NCBI GenBank assembly: GCA_036844705.1
Contig: DAIUFH010000003.1
Span: 1-63,486, forward strand
DNA: 63,486 nucleotides
DNA from: DAIUFH01 sp036844705
GTDB lineage: Bacteria; Bacillota; Clostridia; Tissierellales; Tissierellaceae
Direction of reading: 5' to 3'
Shown here: in pieces, positions 7,715 through 16,824 of the stretch
Numbering within the stretch: position 1 is the stretch's first letter
How the letters are laid out: every line of letters begins with the position of its first letter
Notes under the pieces: generated by a model
Database searches by the model: none
Seen by the model: only the letters and a program-made list of their open reading frames with translations
What the model was told of the DNA's origin: nothing
Program-made: the position numbers and the translations under genes

Positions 7715-8923
7715 ATGCTCAAAGGGAAAAATATAGTGCTGGGTGTTACTGGAGGTATAGCAGTATATAAGGCAGCTGATTTAGTTAGTAAATTGGTAAA
7801 ACAAGGTGCTAATGTAGATGTAATCATGACGGAAGGTGCCACGAAATTTGTTACCCCCTTAACATTCCAGACCATGTCACAAAATGTTGTTCATACAGAA
7901 ATGTTTGGTCTTATTACAGATTTTGATGTAGAACACATATCTTTAGCCAAAAGAGCAGATATCATATTGATAGCACCTGCAACGGCAAATACCATTGGGA
8001 AAATCGCTAATGGAATAGCTGACAATATGCTTACTACAGTTGTTATGGCATCAAAGGCTAAGATTGTTTTTGCTCCTGCAATGAACACCAATATGTATAG
8101 TAATGTAATCGTTCAGGAAAATATAGAAAAATTAAAAGAGCGTGGTGCTGGGTTTATTCAACCAGGTGTTGGGCGTCTTGCTTGTGGTGATTATGGTGCT
8201 GGAAAGATGGCTGAACCATCGGATATTGTAGAATATTTGATATCTAGCTTAACAGAAAAAGATTTGATAGGCAAAAAAATCGTTGTTACTGCGGGACCTA
8301 CTATAGCACCATTGGATCCTGTAAGATATATGACCAATCATTCTAGTGGGAAAATGGGGTATAGTTTAGCTAAAGAAGCGGCAAATAGAGGAGCAGAAGT
8401 TGTTCTTATTTCTGGTCCTACAGGTCTTGAGCCTCCAAAGGGAGCTAAGGTGGTTAAAGTAAATACTACTGATGAAATGTTTGATGCAGTGGGTACTTAT
8501 TTTAATGATTGTGATATATTGATAAAATCCGCTGCTCCTTTAGATTATAAACCGGAAAATGTAAGCCCAACTAAAATTAAGAAAAAGGATAATGAAGAAG
8601 ATATATTAGATGTTAAGTTTATAAGAAATCCTGATATTGCTGCTTATTACGGAAACATAAAAAAACATCAAATAGTAGTAGGATTTGCTGCGGAAACCAA
8701 CGATGTCATTGAATATGCTTTAAATAAATTGAAGAAGAAGAATTTTGATTTTATAGTTGCAAATGATGTAACGGAAAAAGGAGCAGGATTTAAAGAGGAT
8801 ACGAATATAGCTACTATTATAAATAGAGATGAAACTTTTGAAAAATATCCTTTGATGGATAAAAAAGAGCTTGCAAAAGTTATACTTGATAAGGCATCAG
8901 GACTTTTAGAAAAGGCTAGATAA
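7715..8923 (+). CDS. coaBC: Bifunctional CoaBC (phosphopantothenoylcysteine synthetase/decarboxylase)
   Basis: This 402-residue fusion makes 4'-phosphopantetheine from phosphopantothenate, cysteine and a nucleotide triphosphate. The N-terminal CoaC flavoprotein domain (about 1-180) shows GVTGGIAVYKA, the active-site H in VEHISLAKRAD, PAMNTNMY and the cysteine loop RLACGDYGAGKM. The C-terminal CoaB domain (about 185-400) begins with TAGPTIAPLDPVRYMTNHSS. Length is normal. coaD, the next pathway enzyme after CoaBC, lies about 18 kb downstream in the same window. Confidence 0.95.
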   Translation: MLKGKNIVLGVTGGIAVYKAADLVSKLVKQGANVDVIMTEGATKFVTPLTFQTMSQNVVHTEMFGLITDFDVEHISLAKRADIILIAPATANTIGKIANGIADNMLTTVVMASKAKIVFAPAMNTNMYSNVIVQENIEKLKERGAGFIQPGVGRLACGDYGAGKMAEPSDIVEYLISSLTEKDLIGKKIVVTAGPTIAPLDPVRYMTNHSSGKMGYSLAKEAANRGAEVVLISGPTGLEPPKGAKVVKVNTTDEMFDAVGTYFNDCDILIKSAAPLDYKPENVSPTKIKKKDNEEDILDVKFIRNPDIAAYYGNIKKHQIVVGFAAETNDVIEYALNKLKKKNFDFIVANDVTEKGAGFKEDTNIATIINRDETFEKYPLMDKKELAKVILDKASGLLEKAR

Positions 8924-8936
8924 TATATCTAGCCTT
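8912..8936 (+). terminator. Hairpin at coaBC end, weak terminator
   Basis: A perfect ten-base-pair stem AAGGCTAGAT / ATCTAGCCTT with a five-base loop covers the coaBC stop. The following bases are TTCGTG rather than a T run, so termination is probably partial and priA may be read through. Confidence 0.4.
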
Positions 8937-8959
8937 CGTGTATAGAAAGGCATGATTAT

Positions 8960-11451
8960 ATGAAATATGCACAAATAATCGTAGACAACAGAGCCTCTAA
9001 GGTAAACAAAATTTTTACATATGGAGTGGGTCCATTCGGTGATTTTTTGATGGAGGGTATGCGAGTCATAGTTCCATTTGGCAGGGGAAATAAGCCAATT
9101 AAAGGATTGATTATAAAATTAATTGATGTTGATAAGGGAGGGTATAAGCTAAAGGAGATTATCGATGTTCTTGATGATAAGCCAATAGCATCTAAGAATC
9201 TGCTGGAATTGGGTCTCTGGATGAGAGATAGATACTTATCTCCATATCTTGATGCTTTGCAACCTATATTACCTCCCGGAGATTATAAAGAGATTAATAC
9301 TTTTGTAGAATTAGTTGATTATAAGTATGATAAATTGAATAATGCAGAAGAGAAATTGATATCTTATTTACATAAGAATGGTGTGTGTCTTCTAGATAGA
9401 ATAAAGACTGAACTTAAAATACCTGATATCAATAATATTATAAAAAAGCTGGAAGAAGCTAATATTATAAATACGATAATAGATATTAAAACATCTATAA
9501 CTAAAAAATATGAAAAGTGGGTTTTAATTGATTCTGATATAGATTATGAAAAAGCCATATCCATCATAGGAAATAGAAGCAAAAAGCAACTTCAGATTTA
9601 TGAATATATGGTTCAAAATAAAGAAATTCAATTGAATAAGCTGCTTGAGTTACTAAATACAAGCTTGAGTACTGTTAAAGCCTTAGAACAAAAGGGTTTA
9701 ATACGTATAAGGGAAAGAGAAGTGGAAAGAAGCCCTATAAACAGATCTATTCCATATTATAAGAAATTGATATTTAATCATGAACAATATATAGCATATA
9801 GCAAAATATTGGAGTCAATTGATGAGAATAAAAAGAAAAATTTTTTAATACATGGTGTTACTGGAAGTGGTAAAACAGAAATTTATTTACAGTTAGTAGA
9901 GGAAATGTTAAGACGGGGGAAGGATACTATAGTTTTAGTTCCTGAGATTTCATTAACTCCTCAGACAATAGATCGATTTGTAGGTAGATTTGGAGAAAAT
10001 GTTGCTGTACTTCATAGTAAATTGAGTCAGGGGGAAAGATTTGACCAGTGGAGAAGTATTAAAGAGGGCAGAGTTAAAATAGTAGTGGGTGCAAGGTCTG
10101 CTATTTTTGCACCATTTAATAACCTAGGTCTTATAATAATAGATGAGGAACATGAGGATACATACAAATCCTCACAGAATCCCAAATATGATACAATTGA
10201 GGTTGCTCTAAAGAGGTGTGAATTGGAAAATTCAATACTCATTCAGGTGGGCATCACCTTTGGCGGCTTCTTCAACTCCGCCTNNNNNNNNNNACACCAT
10301 CAGTGGGGACGTATTACAATACTCTCAAAGGCAAATTTGAGCTTTTAGAGCTTAAGAGCAGGGCAACTAAAAACACATTACCAGAAGTAGTGTTAATCGA
10401 TATGAGGGATGAATTGCTTAAGGGCAATAGATCTATTTTTAGTTATACTCTATATGATGAATTGAAGAAGAATTTAGAAAACAAAAAACAATCCATTCTA
10501 TTCTTAAACAGAAGAGGATTTTCTACATTTATTTCATGTAGAAGCTGTGGATATGTTGTAAAATGTGATAATTGTGATATTGCAATGACATATCATAAAA
10601 ATATAAACAAGCTAAGATGTCATTATTGCGGTGTAACTATGGAGCCTCCAATCCTTTGTCCAAAATGCAAAAGTAAATATATTAAATATTTTGGGATTGG
10701 TACAGAAAAGGTTGAAGAGCAGGTAAGAGAATACTTTCCGGAAGCAAGAATAGTTAGAATGGATAGCGATACTACAGCTTTAAAAGGCAGCTTTGAGAAT
10801 ATACTCGAAGATATGAAAAACAATAAAATTGATATACTGATAGGAACACAGATGATATCAAAAGGATTAGATTTTCCAAATGTTACTCTTGTAGGCGTTG
10901 TTGCTGCTGATACCACATTAAATTTACCGGATTTCAGATCTCCTGAGAAAGCATTTCAACTTATTACGCAGGTAGCGGGCAGAGCCGGGAGAGGTGATTC
11001 AACTGGAAAGGTAGTGATTCAAACATATAACCCTAATCATTATAGTATTTTATATTCAAAGGAACAGGATTATAATAGTTTTTATGATACGGAAATTAAC
11101 TTGCGAAAAGAATTTTTATATCCTCCCTTTATCAATATAATCAGTATATTAGTATATGGAGATAATTTATGCTCTGTAAAGAAAAAAATTATGGATTTAT
11201 ATGATATAATAAAGACATACATGTTAGGTATTCATAAGGAAAAAATTAAGGATTATTTAATAGGTCCGAATCCGGCACCAATCGAAAAAATAAAAAATAA
11301 TTATAGATGGCAGATTTTAATCAAATTTGAGGATAAAGACATGGAGGAGTTAAAAGCACTAATAAACAGGGTATGTATATTAGATGAATATAAATTAAAA
11401 GATGGAGAGATTAAGTTCAGTATAGATATTAATCCACATACAATTTTATAG
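8960..11451 (+). CDS. priA: Primosomal helicase PriA, interrupted by an assembly gap
   Basis: This gene encodes the replication-restart helicase. The left part holds the 3'BD and winged-helix regions, Walker A GVTGSGKTE (299-307) and DEEH (395-398). The right part holds paired zinc cysteines (CRSCGYVVKCDNC, CHYCG, CPKC) and helicase motifs VAGRAGRG and GTQMISKGLDF. The reading frame is broken only by 40 foreign bases plus ten Ns at 10244-10293. Family members read ILGSATPS here. Replacing the 50 bases with the 12 expected for LGSA restores one frame exactly. I therefore treat it as one intact gene with a misjoined gap, not two genes or a pseudogene. def follows after ten bases. Confidence 0.88.
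10244..10283. other. Foreign 40-base segment at contig edge
   Basis: These 40 bases are 60% GC (24 of 40), against roughly one third in the surrounding gene. They replace the conserved PriA codons after ...ENSILI. They end exactly at the run of Ns. This looks like a chimeric read end carried into the assembly. Confidence 0.8.
10284..10293. other. Assembly gap (10 Ns)
   Basis: Ten undetermined bases. The gap size is probably arbitrary, because protein homology implies that only about 12 true bases are missing between the two good flanks. Confidence 0.99.
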
Positions 11452-11461
11452 GAGGTTAAAA

Positions 11462-11932
11462 ATGGCATTAAGAGAAATTCGACTAGATGGTGATCCACTA
11501 TTGAGAAAAAAATCAAAAGAAATAACTGAAGTAAATGAAAGAATAAAAATATTACTGGATGATATGGTTGAAACGATGCAAAATGCTAATGGAGTCGGTC
11601 TGGCAGCTCCTCAGGTAGGCATCTTAAGAAGGGCAATTGTCATAGATGTAGGTGAAGAAAAGCTTAAGGCTATCAATCCTGAGATAATCGAAACTTCTGG
11701 ATCCATAGTAGATTTAGAAGGATGTTTATCAATACCGGGAATTTCAGGTACAGTTAAAAGACCAGAAAAAGTCAAAGTAAAATTCCTTGATGAAAATGGA
11801 AACGAAAAAATTATAGAAGCTTCTAGTTTGTTTGCGCGTGTATTATGTCACGAAATAGATCATCTTGATGGAATTTTATATACTGATAAAGTCATTGAAA
11901 CCTTTACTAATGAGGAGTTGGAAGAGGAGTAG
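11462..11932 (+). CDS. def: Peptide deformylase
   Basis: This 156-residue metalloenzyme removes the formyl group from nascent N-terminal methionine. All three family motifs are present: GVGLAAPQVG, EGCLSIPG with the metal cysteine, and HEIDHLDG with the two metal histidines and catalytic glutamate. Length and motifs fit the type I class. It starts behind ATAGGAGG, ten bases after priA, and is followed five bases later by fmt, its functional counterpart that adds the formyl group to Met-tRNA. Confidence 0.96.
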   Translation: MALREIRLDGDPLLRKKSKEITEVNERIKILLDDMVETMQNANGVGLAAPQVGILRRAIVIDVGEEKLKAINPEIIETSGSIVDLEGCLSIPGISGTVKRPEKVKVKFLDENGNEKIIEASSLFARVLCHEIDHLDGILYTDKVIETFTNEELEEE

Positions 11933-11937
11933 ATTAT

Positions 11938-12867
11938 ATGAATATAGTTTATATGGGAACACCTGAATTCGCAATTCCATCCCTAGTAAGTCTTTACAAC
12001 GCAGGACACAACGTATCCCTAGTTATAACTCAAAAAGACAAGCCTAAGGGAAGAGGAAAAAAAATATACTATACACCCGTAAAGGAGAAGGCACTGGAAC
12101 TTGGTTTAGAAGTGTTTCAGCCGGATAATGTAAATAGCCTTGAATCCATTAAAAAAATAAAGGATATTAATCCGGACTTTATAGTTGTAGCTGCATATGG
12201 ACAAATTTTAAAAAAAGAAATATTGAATATACCTAAATATGATTGTTTAAACGTTCATGCGTCCTTATTGCCAAAATATAGAGGTGCAGCTCCTATAAAT
12301 TGGGCAATAATTAATGGAGAAAGTAGTACAGGTATTTCTATTATGAGAATGGAAGAAGGTCTGGATACAGGGGATGTAGTTTTGATGGAATCAATTGAAA
12401 TTGATGATACAGCTGATTATCCATCTATACATGAAAAACTTGCAAATCTAGGCGGAAAGATGATAAATGAAGCCATTAAAGATATTGTTGAGGACAATGC
12501 AACATATACACCACAGAAGGATGAAAATTCTAATTATGCACCAATGATTTTTAAGGATATGGGAAGAATAAATTGGAATAAAAAAGGTAAAGAGATATTC
12601 AATTTAATTAGAGGATTGAAACCATGGCCTAATGCATTTACAGAATATAAAGGTGAATTAGTAAAAATTCATAAGGTCAAATTTGTACCAGAAAAGCCAA
12701 AGTCAAAGCAAGGGACTATATTTAAAGTGGATAAGAAAGGTATATATGTTAGTGTAATAGATGGGACAGTGATTATTGAAGAGCTTCAATTTTCGGGAAA
12801 GAAAATTCTTTCAGTAAGTCAATATCTTGCTGGTAATAGTATTGATGAGGGAACTGTTCTAAATTAG
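11938..12867 (+). CDS. fmt: Methionyl-tRNA formyltransferase
   Basis: This 309-residue enzyme formylates initiator Met-tRNA with 10-formyl-tetrahydrofolate. The N-terminal Rossmann domain starts with MNIVYMGTPEFAIPSL, and the catalytic segment is NVHASLLPKYRGAAPINWAI. The MRMEEGLDTGDV motif follows. The C-terminal OB-like tRNA-binding domain runs from about residue 205. It is five bases behind def and preceded by GAGGAG, so the pair is surely cotranscribed. Confidence 0.96.
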   Translation: MNIVYMGTPEFAIPSLVSLYNAGHNVSLVITQKDKPKGRGKKIYYTPVKEKALELGLEVFQPDNVNSLESIKKIKDINPDFIVVAAYGQILKKEILNIPKYDCLNVHASLLPKYRGAAPINWAIINGESSTGISIMRMEEGLDTGDVVLMESIEIDDTADYPSIHEKLANLGGKMINEAIKDIVEDNATYTPQKDENSNYAPMIFKDMGRINWNKKGKEIFNLIRGLKPWPNAFTEYKGELVKIHKVKFVPEKPKSKQGTIFKVDKKGIYVSVIDGTVIIEELQFSGKKILSVSQYLAGNSIDEGTVLN

Positions 12868-12881
12868 AGAGGAGAATTTTT

Positions 12882-13583
12882 ATGTTTGGATACGGAGGTT
12901 ATGGTAGCGGATGGTATAGTTCATATATGATATTTGTACTCCCAGCCCTATTATTTGCAGCTTATGCTCAACTGAAAATTACAAATACATTTAATAAATA
13001 TCTAAAGGTCTCCAGCAATACTGGCATGACAGGTGCACAGATTGCTAGACGTATACTTGATAGAAATGGTCTTCATGATGTTCCTATAGAACAAGTAAGA
13101 GGCAATTTAACTGACCATTATGACCCTAGGACTAGAGTATTGAGATTGTCACAAAATGTATATGGAGGAAGCAGTATAGCAGCCATGAGCGTCGCAGCTC
13201 ACGAAGTAGGTCATGCAATTCAACATTCGGAAGGCTATTTTCCTCTAATATTGAGGAACAATATTGCTCCGGTGGCAAATATTGGCTCACAAATGGTATG
13301 GGTGTTTATTGTATTGGGTTTTGCTTTAAATGCATTTTTCTTTATAGATTTAGGAGTCATATTATTCCTGGCTGTGGTATTATTTCAATTTATTACGTTA
13401 CCTGTAGAGTTTAATGCAAGTAAAAGAGCTTTGGTTCAACTAGAAAATGGGATTTCGCCTGTGGAAAATTTAAAGCCTGCTAAACAGGTTCTAAGTGCAG
13501 CTGCCTTAACTTATGTAGCAGCAACACTTACTGCTATAGCAGAACTATTGAGAATACTTTTCATGACGAGAAGAAGAGATTAA
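12882..13583 (+). CDS. YugP-type neutral zinc metallopeptidase, membrane bound
   Basis: This 233-residue protein has a tyrosine- and glycine-rich N terminus, one hydrophobic segment near residues 10-25, the zinc protease motif AAHEVGHAIQH (H107, E108, H111), and two or three further hydrophobic segments in the C-terminal half. It matches the membrane zinc metallopeptidase family typified by B. subtilis YugP. Substrates are unknown. Its place between fmt and rsmB is common in Clostridia. It is followed by a strong hairpin. Confidence 0.85.
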   Translation: MFGYGGYGSGWYSSYMIFVLPALLFAAYAQLKITNTFNKYLKVSSNTGMTGAQIARRILDRNGLHDVPIEQVRGNLTDHYDPRTRVLRLSQNVYGGSSIAAMSVAAHEVGHAIQHSEGYFPLILRNNIAPVANIGSQMVWVFIVLGFALNAFFFIDLGVILFLAVVLFQFITLPVEFNASKRALVQLENGISPVENLKPAKQVLSAAALTYVAATLTAIAELLRILFMTRRRD

Positions 13584-13609
13584 AAGGGGGTATACCCCCT
13601 TTTCTGTTT
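13582..13609 (+). terminator. Rho-independent terminator after metallopeptidase gene
   Basis: AAAAGGGGG-TATA-CCCCCTTTT forms a nine-base-pair stem followed by CTGTTTT. The rsmB ribosome site lies immediately beyond, so some read-through into rsmB is likely. Confidence 0.7.
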
Positions 13610-13620
13610 TAGGAGGATAT

Positions 13621-14964
13621 ATGGATATCAATTCAAGAGAAATTGCATTGAAAGTACTTCAAAATATTAATCAGAAAGATGGATACTCCAATATAAGTAT
13701 AAAAAACCACATAAATGATAATGTTTCACTTAAGGATGAAGGTTTTATTAGAGAATTGGTATATGGAGTTGTTGAAAACAAAATGTATTTAGATTATATA
13801 ATATCTAAAGCATCTAAAATAAAACAAAAAAAGATACATCCTACTATAAATGAAATACTTAGACTTGGTATTTACCAAATTGTATTTATGGATAAGATAC
13901 CAATCAGCGCTGCTGTCAATGAAAGTGTAAAGCTTGCTAAAAAATATGGGCATAAGGGCACTATAGGTTTTGTAAATGGTATTTTAAGGGCTATAAGTAG
14001 AGATGTAGATTATTTTAAAAAGATAGAAGAGAAAAATGAGCAAAAGGCTTTAAGCATAAAATATTCACATCCTGAATATTTGGTAAGTAGATTTATAAAA
14101 GAATTTGGATATGATTTTACAGTAGATATTTTGAAAGCTAATAACTCAAAGCCACTACTTAATATAAGGGTAAATACGATAAAAACAAATAAAAAAGAAT
14201 TGATGAACTTATTGAATAAAAGAGGATTTGAGATTTCAGAAGGGGAATATGCTAAAGATGCTATCATAGTTTACAATCCACAAAGGATTACTAGTCTCCA
14301 AGAATTTAAAGATGGATATTTTACAATTCAGGATGAAAGTAGTATGCTTGTAGGGCAAATATTGGCCCCTAAAGAAGGCTCCCTTGTATTGGATGTATGC
14401 AGTGCTCCCGGTGGGAAATCAACTCATATTGCTGCTATTATGAACAATAGAGGAAGAGTCATTGCCAGGGATTTGCATGAGCATAAAATAAGACTTATTG
14501 AGGAAAATAAAAAACGTTTGGAGATCAATATTATAGATTCTGAAGTCTATGATGCTTTGAAATTAGATAAAAGTTTGATAGAAAAGGCAGACTATTGCCT
14601 TGTGGATGCTCCATGTTCAGGCTTTGGATTGATTAGAAGAAAACCCGAAATCAAATGGAACAGAAAAGAAAATGATATAAAGGAACTTTCAACCTTACAG
14701 TATGAAATATTGAACGTGTCAAAGGAATATGTTAAAAAAGGCGGAATTTTAATGTATAGTACATGTACAATATTGGATGAAGAGAATATTTGCATAATTA
14801 ATAAATTTTTAGAAGAAAATAAAAATTTTAAGCTTACTTCAATAGAAAATGAAGTTGTAAATATAGATAAAATAAATTCCTTAAAGGATGGATATATCCA
14901 ACTTTATCCGAATATTCATAATACTGATGGGTTTTTTATAGCTAAAATGGTCAAAGAAGGATAG
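13621..14964 (+). CDS. rsmB: 16S rRNA (cytosine-967-C5)-methyltransferase RsmB
   Basis: This 447-residue protein has an N-terminal NusB-like RNA-binding domain (about 1-130) and a C-terminal Rossmann methyltransferase domain. The latter shows LDVCSAPGGKSTHIA (SAM binding), VDAPCSGFG with one active cysteine and YSTCTI with the second. It methylates C967 of 16S rRNA in the 30S decoding region. The start follows AGGAGG by five bases. Length is normal. It is followed by rlmN, another rRNA methyltransferase. Confidence 0.95.
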   Translation: MDINSREIALKVLQNINQKDGYSNISIKNHINDNVSLKDEGFIRELVYGVVENKMYLDYIISKASKIKQKKIHPTINEILRLGIYQIVFMDKIPISAAVNESVKLAKKYGHKGTIGFVNGILRAISRDVDYFKKIEEKNEQKALSIKYSHPEYLVSRFIKEFGYDFTVDILKANNSKPLLNIRVNTIKTNKKELMNLLNKRGFEISEGEYAKDAIIVYNPQRITSLQEFKDGYFTIQDESSMLVGQILAPKEGSLVLDVCSAPGGKSTHIAAIMNNRGRVIARDLHEHKIRLIEENKKRLEINIIDSEVYDALKLDKSLIEKADYCLVDAPCSGFGLIRRKPEIKWNRKENDIKELSTLQYEILNVSKEYVKKGGILMYSTCTILDEENICIINKFLEENKNFKLTSIENEVVNIDKINSLKDGYIQLYPNIHNTDGFFIAKMVKEG

Positions 14965-14984
14965 ATTAATTTCGTATTTTTTTG

Positions 14985-14990
14985 TATAAT
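14985..14990 (+). promoter_or_regulatory. Possible -10 box for rlmN-prpC-prkC
   Basis: TATAAT sits 31 bases before the rlmN start, in the only spacer between rsmB and rlmN. The -35 region is poor. Confidence 0.32.
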
Positions 14991-15015
14991 ATGTAGATAG
15001 GATTGAGGTGTGAAG

Positions 15016-16053
15016 GTGGGTATTATAGAATTAAACAGTATGAGCCTTAATAAATCTAAGGAATTTATGAAGGAAATCGGTGAAAAGGCTTTTAGAGGAG
15101 AACAGTTATTTTCATATTTTAATAGAAATAAAAATCTGGAAGTAGAAAATTTATTGCAATTTCCAAAGGATTTAAGGTCAAAATTAAAAGAAATAGGTAA
15201 AGTAAATAGCATAAAAATTCTTAATAGATATGATTCAAAAATCGACGATACAAAAAAATATTTGTTTGTACTTGAAGATAACAATATAATAGAAAGTGTT
15301 TTTATGGAATATAAATATGGCAATACTGCTTGTATATCCACACAGGTAGGATGCCGAATGGGTTGTTCCTTTTGTGCTTCTACTAAGGAAGGGTTAGTTA
15401 GGAATCTTCAGCCTTCAGAAATGTTAAATCAAATATATATGATGGAGAAGGATACTCATAAGGATATTTCCAATGTTGTTCTTATGGGAAGTGGTGAGCC
15501 ATTAGACAATTATGATAATGTATTAGAATTTATGAATATTATACATGATGAAAAGGGACACAATATGAGCTTTAGAAATATAAGCCTTTCAACCTGTGGC
15601 ATAGTTCCGAAAATCTATGAATTAGCAAAGGAAAATATACCCATTACTTTATCAATATCCCTTCATTCACCTTTTGATGAAGAAAGGGCAAAGATCATGC
15701 CTATTGCGAAAAGATATAAAATTAAAGAACTCATGGAAGCATGTAAGTTTTATGCTGATTCTACAAAACGAAGATTAACTTTTGAATATACATTAATTGA
15801 AAATATAAATGATGGTGATAAGGAAATATTGGAGCTTTCAAAGATTTTAAAGGGCATTAATGCTCATATAAATTTAATTCCTTTGAACCCAATCAAGGAG
15901 TATAATAAAGAAAGACCTAATAGGGACAATATTGAAAGATTTCAAAATGCTTTATTAAGAAAGAATATTCCTGCTACAATTAGAAGAGAACTGGGAAGTG
16001 ATATCAGTGCTTCCTGTGGACAACTTAGAAGAAGAGAAACTAATAAAGAATAA
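15016..16053 (+). CDS. rlmN: Dual-specificity 23S rRNA/tRNA adenine C2-methyltransferase RlmN
   Basis: This 345-residue radical-SAM enzyme methylates A2503 of 23S rRNA and A37 of some tRNAs. The Fe-S cysteines C113, C117 and C120 lie in GCRMGCSFCAS, and the late cysteine in SASCGQLRR fits the catalytic methyl-relay cysteine. The segments LMGSGEPLDN and ISLHSPFDEER are typical. I prefer the GTG at 15016, five bases after GAGGTG; an earlier GTG at 15010 overlaps that ribosome site. It is followed by the phosphatase-kinase pair, as in many Firmicutes. Confidence 0.93.
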   Translation: MGIIELNSMSLNKSKEFMKEIGEKAFRGEQLFSYFNRNKNLEVENLLQFPKDLRSKLKEIGKVNSIKILNRYDSKIDDTKKYLFVLEDNNIIESVFMEYKYGNTACISTQVGCRMGCSFCASTKEGLVRNLQPSEMLNQIYMMEKDTHKDISNVVLMGSGEPLDNYDNVLEFMNIIHDEKGHNMSFRNISLSTCGIVPKIYELAKENIPITLSISLHSPFDEERAKIMPIAKRYKIKELMEACKFYADSTKRRLTFEYTLIENINDGDKEILELSKILKGINAHINLIPLNPIKEYNKERPNRDNIERFQNALLRKNIPATIRRELGSDISASCGQLRRRETNKE

Positions 16054-16071
16054 GATGCTTGGGGTGATATT

Positions 16072-16824
16072 TTGATAATAGGTGCAGTTAGTGATATAGG
16101 CTTAAGAAGAGAAAATAATCAGGATTGCATGTTTGCATCATCTGAATTAGATTTTCCATTATTTGTATTAGCAGATGGGATGGGTGGTCACAAAGCAGGA
16201 GATATTGCAAGCCTTATGGCAGTGGAAGGTATAGAAAAGTTTATTAGAATCAATATGGATAAATTAACTTCCGAAAAAAATATTGAGAAAATAATCAAGG
16301 AAGCCATTTCACAAGTCAATGAAAAGATTTATTTGAAGTCTTTAGAAGTTCCGGAATATAGAGGTATGGGCACTACCATAACTATGGCTTATATATATGA
16401 TTCAAAAATATATATAGGGCACGTTGGAGACAGCAGAGCTTACCTCATAAGAAACAATAAAATAAAACAGATAACTGAGGATCATTCTTTGGTCAATGAA
16501 CTGATAAAAAATGGTACTATAACAGCTTCAGAAGCTTTAAACCACCCTCAGAAAAATATGATAACAAGAGCAGTTGGTACAAGCTATAAAATTAATCTTG
16601 ATTATTATAATATTACTTATGAACATGATGATAAATTGATTTTGTGCAGCGATGGATTGACTGATATGATTGATGAGAATACAATACTAAAAACTTTTAG
16701 AAGATATGATAGTAGAAAAATGGATGAAATTTGTGATGAGTTAGTAGTTCTAGCTAAGAAAAATGGCGGTAAAGATAATATTACAGTTATTTGTATTAAT
16801 TTAGATAATGAGGTGTTAGTATGA
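16072..16824 (+). CDS. prpC: PP2C-family Ser/Thr protein phosphatase PrpC (Stp)
   Basis: This 250-residue cytosolic Mn/Mg-dependent phosphatase opposes PrkC. It begins at a TTG behind GGGGTGAT and opens with GAVSDIGLRRENNQD. Metal-binding motifs LADGMGGHKAG, GHVGDSRAY, CSDGLTDM and GGKDNITV appear in the normal order. Its end overlaps the prkC start by four bases (ATGA), so kinase and phosphatase are translationally coupled. Confidence 0.96.
   Translation: MIIGAVSDIGLRRENNQDCMFASSELDFPLFVLADGMGGHKAGDIASLMAVEGIEKFIRINMDKLTSEKNIEKIIKEAISQVNEKIYLKSLEVPEYRGMGTTITMAYIYDSKIYIGHVGDSRAYLIRNNKIKQITEDHSLVNELIKNGTITASEALNHPQKNMITRAVGTSYKINLDYYNITYEHDDKLILCSDGLTDMIDENTILKTFRRYDSRKMDEICDELVVLAKKNGGKDNITVICINLDNEVLV

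Noticed and set aside
8912..8936. Strong terminator separating coaBC and priA
   Set aside because: The stem is perfect but no T run follows, so it is recorded only as a weak hairpin.
10303..11451. A separate gene starting at 10303
   Set aside because: It is the C-terminal half of priA to the right of the assembly gap; conserved PriA sequence continues upstream to the Ns.
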